DNA from: Amaurobius ferox | Lineage: Eukaryota; Arthropoda; Arachnida; Araneae; Amaurobiidae | Assembly (NCBI GenBank): GCA_951213105.1 | Contig: OX578148.1 | Span: 142,606,043-142,670,042 of the forward strand | Length of the DNA stretch: 64,000 bases | Direction: 5' to 3' | Shown: piece after piece, positions 34,296 through 44,827 of the stretch | How positions within the stretch are numbered: position 1 is the stretch's first letter | How the letters are laid out: every line of letters begins with the position of its first letter | Translations under genes and position numbers: made by a program | The notes under the pieces: model-generated | Seen by the model: only the letters and a program-made list of their open reading frames with translations | Databases searched by the model: none | What the model was told of the DNA's origin: nothing

Positions 34296-35911
34296 TCTAT
34301 ATATACTAAATGCCAAGTGTTCGTCTGTCTGTCTGTCACGCTTTTTTTAGGCACTTCCCGATTAGATAGACTTGCAATCTGGTACATGGGTCGATCGTTT
34401 GATAAAAAAACCCTGGAAAAATCGTATTTTCCAAAATTGTTTTAAAGAGAGGGTGCTTGCTCCGCACCAAAATGTTCGAAAAGTGAAATGATAGAAAATC
34501 ATGCTTTGCGATAATATAGAGACTTCAAATTGGGTGTATGAGTACATCGTTCAAAAGGAAGAAAGTGTGCAAATTCAGATTTCCAACATTTTCTACTTAA
34601 GGGGGTGCCACACACCAAAATATTCGATTTGCCGAATAAATAAGAAACGACTCCTTTAAAATTTGATAGAGGCTTCAAGTTTAGTATATGGACTAATCAT
34701 TTTATGAAATCACCCAAGACGAATATAGTTTTGCAAAAATGTTCTTAACGAGGGGGGGGGGGGGCTCTAAGGGAAAACGTTCGTAAGGTGAATTGATAAA
34801 AAAACATACTTCGGGATGAGATAGAAATTTCAAATTTGATGTTCGGGTAAATAGTTTTGAAGGAAGAAAGCGTACAATTTCAGTTTTCCAATATTTTCTA
34901 ATTTAGGGGGTGCCGCACACAAAAATGTTCGATGTTTGGAATACAGGGGAAACGCCCCTTTTAAAACGTGATAGAGGCTTGATTTAAGTATATGGGCGAA
35001 TGATCTGATAGGAACCCCAAGAAGAATGGAATTTTTCAGAAATGTATATTTAAGGGGATGGATACTCCACACAAAAACTTTCGAAAGGTGAAATGACAGA
35101 AAAAGCATGCTTCCCGATGAGATAGTGACATCCAATTTGGTGTGCAGGTAGATTGTTGGAAATGAAGAAAGTGTGCAATTTTGGTATTTCAACATTTGCT
35201 ATTGAAGGGGGTGCCGCACACTAAAATATTCTATTTAACGAATAAATAAAAACGCTTTCTTTACAATGTAATATCGGCTTAAAATTTGGTATATGGGCTA
35301 ATCATTTGATTAAAAAAACCAAGATCAATACAGTTTTTCAAAAATGTTCATTGAAGAGTACGCTACACAGAAAAACATTCGAAAGGTGTAGCGATAGAAA
35401 AAATTCGCGATAGGATAGAGACATCCAATTTCGTGTACGGGTTTGAAAGGAAGAAAGTGTGCAATTTCAGATTTCCAATATTTGCTACTTTAGGGGGTGC
35501 CGCACACCAATATGTTTGATTTTCCGAATAAATGAGACACGCTTCTTTTAAATGTGATAGAGACTTGATACTCGGTATATGGGCCAATCATCAGATAAAA
35601 ATCCCTAGACGAACAGAGTTTCCCAAAAATGTTCATTTATGGGTACGCACCACAGAGAAAAGTTCGAAAGGGGAAATGATAAAATAGTACGCTTCAGGAT
35701 GAGATAGAGACTTTAATTTGGTGTACGGGTAGACAGTTCGAAAGGAAGAAGTGCGCAATTTAAGTTTTCCAATATTTTCTTCTTTAGGAGGTTCAGCACA
35801 CCAAAATCTTCGATTTGCCGAATGAACGTGAGACGCGAATTATTCAAAAATGTACGTTATTCAAGTGTTGCTTATTGCGAGACCGTCGATTTTCAATGGG
35901 TATTCGGCTAG
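34296..35911 (+). mobile_element. Non-autonomous Helitron, complete single copy (H1)
   Basis: Begins TCTATATATACTAAATGCC directly after an A (34295). It ends ...tattcggCTAG directly before a T (35912), which is the A^T insertion, 5' TC and 3' CTAG of Helitrons. Seven bases before the CTAG is an imperfect hairpin (ccgtcga/tcaatgg); in sister copies it is perfect (cccgttga/tcaacggg), as expected near a Helitron 3' end. The 1616-bp body has no Rep/helicase gene. It consists of about ten diverged monomers of roughly 150 bp, with alternating 'gtgccgcacaccaaaatattcg' and 'cgcaccacagagaaaagttcg' types. A run of 13 G lies at 34752-34764. Minus-strand frames of 61-121 codons across it are repeats without family motifs. 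Confidence 0.85.
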
Positions 35912-35987
35912 TTGTTTTCAATTAATATACGAGACAGAGTTTTGCCGCAGCACGAATGACATTGTTTTGAACATGGATGGGGTCTGA

Positions 35988-36105
35988 ACATTTGCAGAGT
36001 CCACTTCGATAAGAGCTTGCCTTTTCGTCCCAGTAGCTCAACGGTAGAGCGTCGGCTGACCCGTTCGGAGATCCAGGGTTCGATTCCCGATTGGGACAGC
36101 AAGGC
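35988..36105 (+). mobile_element. tRNA-derived SINE, most complete copy
   Basis: The leader 'gcagagtccacttcgataag' precedes a tRNA-like block (about 36029-36100). Its 7-bp acceptor stem pairs (gtcccag with ttgggac, one G-T). The D arm is gctc/gagc, the A box 'tagctcaacgg', the B box 'ggttcgattcc'. The anticodon arm does not fold properly: there is no T at position 33 and the stem mispairs. The T stem has an A-G mismatch. It therefore looks like a SINE head rather than a working tRNA. The trailer 'gcaaggctctc' corresponds to 'gcaaggttcttgacac' elsewhere. Sister copies are at 15399, 36556 (leader only) and 49160. The minus-strand frame with 'SNPGS' is a by-product of this tRNA-like sequence. 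Confidence 0.8.
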
Positions 36106-36364
36106 TCTCTACAATGGCTACGGAACACACCAACCCTGTAGATTAGTAAAAGATGTCGGAGGTCTGAAAGTGACCCTAGCACGATTCGTACGGATTCAGT
36201 GGACTCTGGAAGATGGAGCGCTGCTTTCAAATGGAGAGGATAACGACCACGCAGGATACTTACCTGGGGAACAACACTAGTATCAGGGGGCTAACCTGGG
36301 CAAAAATAGCAGGAGGTGGTCAGTCCGAGGGTCAGCTGCCTGCCAATCTGACATGAGAGGGAGG

Positions 36365-36549
36365 GCAGAGCCTATTTCTGAATGCAGAGTCTATTTCTGA
36401 ATGCAGAGCCTATTTCTGAATGCAGAGTCTATTTCTGAATGCAGAGCCTATTTCTGAATGCAGAGTCTATTTCTGAATGCAGAGCCTATTTCTGAATGCA
36501 GAGTCTATTTCTGAATGCAGAGCCTATTTCTGAATGCAGAGTCTATTTC
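36365..36549. repeat. 19-bp tandem repeat with strict two-unit alternation
   Basis: Nearly ten perfect copies of gcagagYctatttctgaat. The Y position alternates C, T, C, T throughout, so the true repeating unit is a 38-bp dimer. Apart from Y, I see no mismatch. Confidence 0.97.
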
Positions 36550-36555
36550 GACGCA

Positions 36556-36606
36556 CATAAGAGTCCACTTCGATGATAAGAGCTTGCAATTTCGTCGCAG
36601 TAGCGA
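36556..36606 (+). mobile_element. tRNA-SINE leader fragment
   Basis: 'agagtccacttcgatgataa' followed by 'gagcttgcaatttcgtcgca' and 'gtagc'. It matches the leader of the copy at 35988 and stops where the tRNA-like part would begin. The 19-bp array separates the two. Confidence 0.7.
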
Positions 36607-38410
36607 TGAATTTGGCATAATATCGCCAACTTGGTGCCTTTTTTTTATATGTTGCCAAATTGATGAAAATGCCACCAAACACATTAAAAAGTCGCTAAAT
36701 TGATAAAAATGAAGTTAAATAAATGAAAATATCGACTCGTTGAGGAAAATTCAACAATTTGGCAAGACTATATATGAATCTCGTTCGTAAGGCAGAGCGA
36801 AGATTTTGGCGAGATATCGCTAACTTGGCGATTTTTTTAAATATTGCCGAATTGACGACTGGATAAAAATGACGCTAAATGGAAGGTAATGGAAGGCAAA
36901 TTTTTAATTCACTTAACGATACATTTGGCAAATATCGCCAACTTCCAAGATTAACAAAAATATCAGTGTTTGAATTGTACTTTAGGCGCTTTTTCGGATG
37001 TCAACATGTCACTACTCTTTCAAAGTACCCAATTAACTTACGCCACTTCACGCCACTCTAAATTAACAATCATTAATATCGACAGCATTCTCAATCGGTA
37101 ATATAGTCTATATATCAAAGTATTTTAATAATTAATTCATCAATAAAGCATTATTTTCATTAACTTTGACGGTATTTTCGTCCATCTGGGGCGAAATATT
37201 GCCAAGATAGATGCTATCCCACTAGATTATTCCCGCCAAATGTATCGCAAAGTGCTACAGATAAACGGAAAGAAGAGAATTTCTTATATTATACTAGAAG
37301 AACTTCTTATACTAGATCACATATACTAGATTTATTATACTAGATCATATGACGAAATTCAAAATTTGGAAATCATTGCCTCCCATTTGGCGTCATTTTT
37401 ATAAATTTGGCGACATTTTTAACAATTTGGTGACGTTTTCCTCTCTTTGGCAACATTTAAAATGTCGCTAAGTTGGCGACATCCTGCCAAAATTTTTGCC
37501 TAGCATTACGGACGGACGATAAAAACAGTCGGACTAGAAATGGGTACGGACGGACAAGAAATGGGTTATTCTTATAGTCTATTCTTAAGTTCTTTCCAAG
37601 ATAATGGATTTTCATTAATTAATCGTCATTTTCATTGATTTAACGTCATTTTTGCCAATTTGGAGATATTTCCGTCAATTTGGCAACATTTGAAAATGTC
37701 GTTAAGTTGACGATATTTCGCCAACTTTGTCGATAAAATTTCGCCAAGCGTTACGGACGAGAAATAGGTTATTCGCCATAGTAGGTAAATGACTATTGGC
37801 GTCTAAATAAAAACTAGTAGCCGAAGTATCTTCTCTCGTGAATGGAACGTGCTAGATCCACAAGAATGCTATTAACAAATGTATCGGATAACATTACATA
37901 TGAAACGTGAACCTATGCTACAATAGTTAATTTTTTTTTATTTTATGTGATTTTTTTATACATTTATTTGAAAAATGCGTAATATCTCGAGAACGGTTCA
38001 TACTAGCGTTCTAATTTTTATGTCGATCGTTTTATACTAAAAAATTACATAAGTAATTATTTACATAACTTATTAAAGGTTTTGATTTTGACGATTTTTT
38101 CAAAATTTCATTTCAAAATTTCATTTTAAAATTTGGGCATGTTCGATTGCATTCGATTGCATTTAAAAACAATAGGCTTCCAGTATTCGCTGATTGTAAT
38201 TTTTGAACCCTATTTCGTTCCAATCGTTTCACTCGTTCCTGAGATATCGTCTCCACAGACTCGCTGACCCACAGACATCCTCTCAAAAACGTCCGATTCG
38301 TATTCAGGGATGCTGGAAACGTGCGTCGAAAACTCGAATTCGAATGTTCAACCCTGTCGCAATGCTTTCCTTAAACATTACACTATGTCTGTATAAGAAA
38401 AGTTCTATGA
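36607..38410. repeat. Dispersed repeat family B, copy 2, with inverted 5' piece
   Basis: 36960-38410 is collinear with copy 1 in plus orientation. The preceding 36607-36960 is B-type text in reverse ('atatcgccaacttgg', 'gttgccaaattgatgaaaat'), so the copy is headed by an inverted partial duplicate. It ends with 'gtcgaaaactcgaattcg' and 'acattacactatgtctgtat'. No conserved reading frame. Confidence 0.75.
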
Positions 38411-39048
38411 ATGCATGAGAAAATTGAGTGAGAGTGCATTTCTATCTTTCCGCGGTCGGCGAACTTCTCGTATGAAGCGGGAACGCTCCATGAGATGTCT
38501 CGGAGCGAGGAATGCGAACTTTAACCCCGATCACACCTCGCCCAGCTTCTCATAAAGGGACCGACCCCCTGCCCGGCTCAGGACGGATACAACAGGGGAG
38601 GGCCGACCTCTTGGAGGAGGATGGCGGTGGAACGTTATGAAAATGATAGTCTCCATTCAAGAAGCACATTCAGGATAGGGCGAGCTTACAAACGAGCTCC
38701 CTTCCGATTTACAGGCAGCAGTCCACTTGGTACGCCATATATAATAGAAAGAAACTTAAAATTGACAATGAATTTTAAGTGACATTGTTATTCAAAACAT
38801 TCCATTCAAATGTTTCATTTAATTCTCCCGCTACACACATGAAAGAATGTAAACACGTAATATGAAATAATATGACATGGGATGAATAGATGGCAAAATG
38901 AAAGCGCTAAAATGGGGTATTATAAGGTAGATATACACGTGTTTCAACTATTGGCTGAACTCAATATATGAGTTTTAAAAATAGTTGCCAAAATAAAGCA
39001 GATGACTTAAGATATTGAAAATATCAATAATCCCCGTCGCTTTTCAAA
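38411..39048. other. GC-richer unassigned sequence
   Basis: 38440-38640 is clearly richer in GC than the flanks and looks single-copy within this window, but no coding frame or RNA gene could be recognised. Confidence 0.4.
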
Positions 39049-39056
39049 CCTACACC

Positions 39057-39996
39057 CAGCGGCGGCAAATAGGGGGCGCGAGGGGGAGCGGTCGCGCCCC
39101 CAAATTTTTCTTATTCTGGACCAAAACTGAAAAAGCGTAAAAACATTCCACGCAAATTCAGTGAAAAAAAATCCCCAAGGTGAAAAAAACCCTCATGATG
39201 ATGTTAAATCATACCACAGAATCAATATTCAATATGAAATTATAGATTCAGTGTCTAATCAAATTGAGACAAGATTTAATGAGAACAATATATCCGTTTT
39301 GTTTGCCCTTAGTTCAGTATTATCCGGATCAGATATCGGAAAAGAAAACGTTTCAACCATATGCAAAGTATATAACTTCCAGAAAGAGGAATTGCTATGA
39401 GAATTGCGACTGTTTTATTTGATCGTGGAAAATGTAAACATAGACGACAGACCATCCCAATTTTAAAAGTCGCCTGAATTATTTTAAAAAGCAGAATTTA
39501 AAAAATGTGTTTCCTGTCATAACATTATTAGTTAAATTATTTTTGACTGTGCCAATCAGCTCAGCCAGTTGTGAAAGCTCTTTTTCGTGTCTCAGGAGGT
39601 TGAAATATTATTTGCGCAATACAATGGTACAAAAAAGACTTTCATATTTAGCTACTTTAGATATAGATTAGGATATACCACTGGATTATGATGATATTGT
39701 AACAAAATTTTCTCTTCATCCAGACTCTAAGAACCGGCGTTTAAAACTTCAATAACAAGTAAATAAATATAGATATTTGTATTTAGAAAAATTATGTTAA
39801 TAACAATTACGTTACCACAATTATGTACAAAAATTATGTTAACAACAATTATTTTTCTCAACATCAATTTAATTTTGTGATACCTCTCCCCTCTCCCCCC
39901 CCCCCCCCCCTGTTAACAAGCATTTTATTTATTTCATATTGGGGATTTTCATACAAATCTCGCACCCCCAAATGAAATACTGAAATGCCGCCCCTG
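39057..39996 (+). mobile_element. hAT DNA transposon, internally deleted
   Basis: A perfect 8-bp target duplication, cctacacc (39049-39056 and 39997-40004), flanks a 940-bp element. The ends are inverted: cagcggcggcaaatag at the left and, in reverse, caggggcggcatttcag at the right. Both have a G-rich subterminal tract (gggggcgcgaggggg / tttgggggtgcgag). An 8-bp duplication and CAG-type ends are diagnostic of hAT. Only the end of the transposase gene remains. A run of 16 C lies at 39895-39910. Confidence 0.92.
39161..39756 (+). pseudogene. hAT transposase, C-terminal remnant
   Basis: The first frame (39161-39400) reads 'YHRINIQYEIIDSVSNQIETRF' and 'VLFALSSVL', the insertion-domain region before the dimerisation domain. 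After a stop and frame changes comes 'TVPISSASCESSFSCLRRLKYYLRNTMVQKRL...LATLDI' (39555-39665), the conserved hAT dimerisation domain, ending in 'PDSKNRRLKLQ' and TAA near 39753. The N-terminal zinc finger and most of the RNase H-like core are deleted. Multiple frameshifts make it non-functional. Confidence 0.85.
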
Positions 39997-40004
39997 CCTA
40001 CACC

Positions 40005-40529
40005 CGTACTGGATATAATCCGATCGAAGATGCAATTCCAATAAAATGGATTGTTATACAGATATTTAAATTATTCAAATCTGAGAAAATATAATAAAAT
40101 TCATCTGCTGTATCAACTCATTGCTTTGCAACATGATATCATTTTTTGGGTTTAATTCCGTAGCTCATTCCTGCAACATAATATGACAATCAAGACAATG
40201 TCATTCATATAGATTCCATAAATGAAAGTTCTAGTGTGAATTATGTTACATTTTGTTTAAATATTCAATTCGTTTAAAATGAATTTAGCATAATTTTCAG
40301 CTTCATTCCTTCCTAAAGGTTGAAATCCTTTAATATTTCTCTTAATATCCCCTTTAATTTTTCGTAATAGAGTTTTGTTTGCAAGAAAATCTATAAGCAC
40401 TGAACATGTTTCGATTATTTTCGGGATGATGTACGGAAGAGCTGCCACGCGTGTGATTCTCGCGAATATTTTTATCCGACTTTATTGGCGAAAAATTCAG
40501 AACTGGATATAAATGTTTGAAATTTTATA
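40005..40529. other. Unassigned sequence
   Basis: No gene recognised. A minus-strand 63-codon frame at 40257-40448 has no motif. Confidence 0.4.
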
Positions 40530-41500
40530 TTTTCACTTTCCTTGTAGTCATAGTATAATGTTTAAGAAAAGGGGTGTGAAGTGGTCAAAAATTAGAATTT
40601 GAGTTTCCGATGAAAGATCTCATTTCAAGGATCCCTGAACACGAATTGAACGTTTCTGAGGTGATGTCTGTGTGTATGTGTACGCGTCTGTGTCCATGAG
40701 TTTTTAGAAACAATATCTCACGAATAAATGGAAGGATTCGAACGAAATTGAGTGAAAACATTACAATCAGTGAATACTGGAAGCCGATTAAAGTTACGCA
40801 GATAATTATTTCTTATATAATGTTTCATTAAAAAACGGTTGACACAAAATTTAGAACGCTAGCATGAACCGTTCTTGAGTAATTGCACATTTTTCAAATA
40901 AATGCATCAAAAATGTGCATAAAATTAAAGAAAATATTAACTATTGAGAAATATGTTTACTTTCCATGTGTAATATTATGCGTTAACATCATTCTGGTGG
41001 ATCTCACGCGTTCCATTCACGAGAGATGATACTTCGAGTACTAGATTTTTATTCGGACGCCAATAATAATTTACCTACTATAAGACTAACCTATTTCTCG
41101 TAAATAACCCTTTGTCCATAACGTTCCATTCAAGAGAGAAGATATTTTAAGTAATACTTCTGTATCTTGATAGCTGAAATTTCGCAACTTATCCCTGGTC
41201 ACGAATTATTTATGTACTATTAGTATTTATTTATGTACTATTTATTTAGCTATTATTTATCCACTATACGAATATTGCCAAATGGATAACAATGTCGCCA
41301 AAATTGATAAAAAGGGACGCTAAATCAAAGAAAAAATGACTAATTGAGGAAAGTTCAATATTTTAGAAATAAAATAAAAATTTACTATAAGAATGAACCT
41401 TTTCTCCGTCCGTCCGTAACGCTTGGTAAAAAAAATTGGCAACGAATTTGACGAAATGTCGCCAACTTGGCGACTTTTATAAATGTTTTATAAATTTTTT
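40530..41500 (-). repeat. Dispersed repeat family B, copy 3 (3' part)
   Basis: Reverse complement of the second half of B copies 1 and 2: 'catagtataatgttt', 'gatgtctgtgtgtatgtg', 'gcgttccattcacgagagat', 'gccaacttggcgac'. At about 41500 it meets the Helitron array. Matching B sequence resumes on the far side of the array, at about 46433-46600, in the same orientation. The array therefore sits inside this B copy, with about 0.4 kb of B missing at the junction. Confidence 0.75.
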
Positions 41501-41504
41501 TATA

Positions 41505-43224
41505 ATTCGCGTTTCACATTGATTCGACAAATCGAATATTTTGGTGTGCAGAACACCCTAAAGAAGAAAATATTGGGTAACTTAATTTGCGTATTGCTTT
41601 CTTTCGAATTATCTACACGTACACCACGTTAAGGATTATCTCATCCCGAGGCACCCCTATTTTATTATTTCTCCTTTCGAACCTTTTTCTGTGAAGCACA
41701 CCCTTAAATGAACAATTTTGAAAAACTCTGTTTGTGTTAGGTTTTTATCAGATGATTGGCCCATATGCCAAATATCAAGCGTCTATCACATTTAAAAGGA
41801 AGCGTGCCTCATTTATTCGGAAAATCGAACATATTAGTGTGCGGCACCCCTTAAAGTAGCAAATATTGGAAATCTGAAATTTCACACTTTCTTCCTTTCA
41901 AACTATCTACCTGTACACCAAACCTGAAGTCTCTATCCTATCGAGAAGCATGTTTTTTCTATCACTTCACCTTTCGAACGTTTTTCTGTGTAGCATCCCG
42001 TTAATGAATATTTTTGTCAAACCGTATTCATCTTTGATTTTTCTGTCAAATGGTTAGCCCATATACTAAATTTCAAGCCTTTATCACATTGTAAAGGAGG
42101 CGTTTTTCATTTGATCAGCAAATCGAACATTTTAGAGAGCGGCACGCCCTACAATAACAAATGTTTGAAAACTGAAATTTCACACTTTCTACCTTACCAA
42201 CTTTTTACCCGTACAATAAATTTGAAGTCTGTATCTCATCGCGAAGCATGCTTTTCTAGCATTTCACCTTTCGAAAACTTTTGTGTGGAGTACCCACCCC
42301 CTTAAATATACATTTTTGGAAAACTCTATTCTTTTTGTGATTTCTGTCAGATGATTTTTCCCATATACCAAATATCAAACCTCTATCACGTTTTAAAAGG
42401 GGCGTTTCTCCTTCATTCCGAAAATCAAACTTTTTGGTGTGCGGCACCCCCTAAAGTAGAAAATATTGGTAAACTGAAATTGTGCACTTTCTTCCTTCGA
42501 AACTATCTACCCTTACACCAAATTTGATATATCTATCTCATTCCGAAGCATGGTTTTTTTATCAATTCACTTTTCGAACGTTTTACTCTGGAACACCCCT
42601 TTAAACTAACATTTTTGAAAAACTATATTCGTCTTGGGTGTTTTCGTCAAATGATTAGCCCATATACCAAATTTCAAGCCTCTATCAAATTTTAAAGGAG
42701 CATTTTCTCATTTATTCGGTAAATCGAACATTTTGGTGTGCGGCACCCCCCCCTAAAGCGGAAAATATTGGAAATCTGAAATAGCGCACTTTCTTCCTAT
42801 GTTTGTGATTTCTATCAGATGATTCGTCCACATACCAAATATCAAGCCTCTATCACGTTTTAAAAGGGGCGTTTCTCCTTTATTCCAAAAATCGAACATT
42901 TTGGTGTGCAGCACCCCCTTAAGTAGAAAATATTGGAAATCTGAAATTGCACACTTTCTTCCTTTCGAACGATACGATTTACCCAGACTCCAAATTTGAA
43001 GTCTCTATCTCATCTCAAATCATGCTTTCCTATCATTTCACTTTTCGAACGTTTTGGTATGGAGCACCCTCTCTAGAGAACGTTTTCGAAAAATTCGATT
43101 TTTCCAGCGGTTTTTATCGAACGACCGAGCTGTGTACCAAATTACAAGTCTCTATCTATTCGGGAAGTGCCTAAAAAAGCGTGACAGACAGAGAGACAGA
43201 CTGACACTTGGCAATTAGTATATA
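41505..43224 (-). mobile_element. Helitron array copy H2 (3' end truncated)
   Basis: Same body as H1, reverse orientation. The 3' terminal hairpin and CTAG are missing; family text begins at about 41508 with 'attcgcgtttcacattgatt'. Inside, 'ccatatacca..tttcaag' and 'cc.tacacca..tttgaag' landmarks alternate at 41761, 41911, 42059, 42209, 42361, 42511 and 42660, a spacing of 148-152 bp. Its 5' end (43224, minus) reads tatatactaattgccaagtg, lacking the initial TC. Confidence 0.8.
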
Positions 43225-44827
43225 CTAGCCGAATACCCGTTGAAAATCAATGGTCTCGCAATAAGCAACTCCTGAATATTGTCATTTTAATATTCGCGTT
43301 TCACATTTATTTGGCAAATTGAATATTTGTGTGTGGAACCCCCTAAAGAAGAAAATATTGGAAATTTTAAATTGCGCACGTCTTCCTTTCGAACTATCTA
43401 CCAGTACAACAAATTAAAGTCTTTATCTCATCGCGAAGCATACTATTTTATCATCTCCCCTTTGAACGTTTTTCTGTGGAGCACACCCATAAATGAACAT
43501 TTTTGAAAAACTCTGTTAGCTTTGGGTTCCTTATCAGATGATTGGCCTACATACCAAATATCAAGCCTCTATCACATTTAAAAAGAAGCCTGTCTCACTT
43601 ATTCCCAAAATCGAACATATTGGTGTTCGGCATCCCCTAAAGTAGAAAATATTGGAAATTTGAAATTGCACACTTTCTTCCTTTCAAACTATCTACCACT
43701 ACACTAAATTTGATGTCGCTATCCTATCGTGAAGCATGTTTTTCTATCACTTCATATTTCGAACGTTTTTCTGTGTTGCACCCCCTTAAATGATCCTTTT
43801 TGAAAAATCGTAATAGTGTTAGGGTTTTTTTATCAAATGATTACCCTATATACTAAATTTCAAGCTTTTATCACATTGTAAAAGGGGCGTTTTTTATTTG
43901 TTCGTCAAATCGAACATTTTAGTGTGCGGCACCTCTTACAATAGTAAATTTTGGAAAACTGAAATTGCACACTTTCTTCCTTTCTATCTACACGTATACC
44001 AAATTTGAAGTCTCTATCTCATCGCGAAGCATGCTTTTTCCATCATTTCACCTTTCGAATGTTTTTCTGTGAAGTACTCACCCCCCCCCCCCCCTTAAAT
44101 ATACATTTTTGAAAAACTCCATTCTTCTTGGGTTTTCTATTAAATAATTCGCCCATATACCAAATATTAAGCCTCTATCGCGTTCTAAAAGGGGTGTTTC
44201 TACTTCATTCCGAAAATCGAACATTTTTATGTGCGACATCCCCTAAAGTAGAGAATATTGGAAAACTGAAATTGTACACTTTCCTCCTTTCAAACTATCT
44301 ACCCGTACACCAAATTTCAAATCTCTATCTCATCCCGAAGTATGTTTTCTTATCAATTCACCTTTCGAACGTTTTCTCTGGAGTACCCCCTTAAACGAAC
44401 GTTTTAGAAAAACTATATTTGTCTTGGGTGTTTTCATCAAATGATTAGTCCATATACCTAATTTCAAGCCTCAATTAAATTTTAAAGGAGCGGTTTCTGA
44501 TTTATTCGGTAAATCGAACATTTTGGTGTGCGGCACCCCCTTAAGTAGAAAATATTGGAAATCTGAAATTGCACACTTTCTTCCTTTCGAACGATACGAT
44601 TTACCCATACTCCAAATTTGAAGTCTCTATCTTATGGCAAAGTATCATTCACATCATTTCACTTTTCGAACGTTTTGGTGTGGAGCACCCCCTTTTTCCA
44701 GAGGGTTTTATCGAAGGATCGAGCCGTGTACCAAATTGCAATTCTCTATCTATTTGGGAAGTGCCTAAAAAAAGCATGACAGACGGACAGACAGACAGAC
44801 AGACGAACACTTGGCAATTAATATATA
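43225..44827 (-). mobile_element. Helitron array copy H3
   Basis: 1603 bp between two direct junctions. Its 3' terminus on the minus strand is ...tattcggCTAG (43225-43228), with hairpin cccgttga/tcaatggt. This abuts the 5' end of H2 with no spacer. Monomer structure is as in H1. A run of 14 C lies at 44081-44094. Confidence 0.83.

Noticed and set aside
36029..36100. Functional tRNA gene
   Set aside because: Acceptor and D arm pair, but the anticodon arm does not, T33 is missing and the T stem has an A-G mismatch; sister copies are deleted or degraded.
35908..36230. Frames containing 'RESNPGS' and similar at 35.9-36.2 kb and 49.1-49.3 kb
   Set aside because: These peptides are translations of the tRNA-like B-box region of the SINE, a known annotation artefact.
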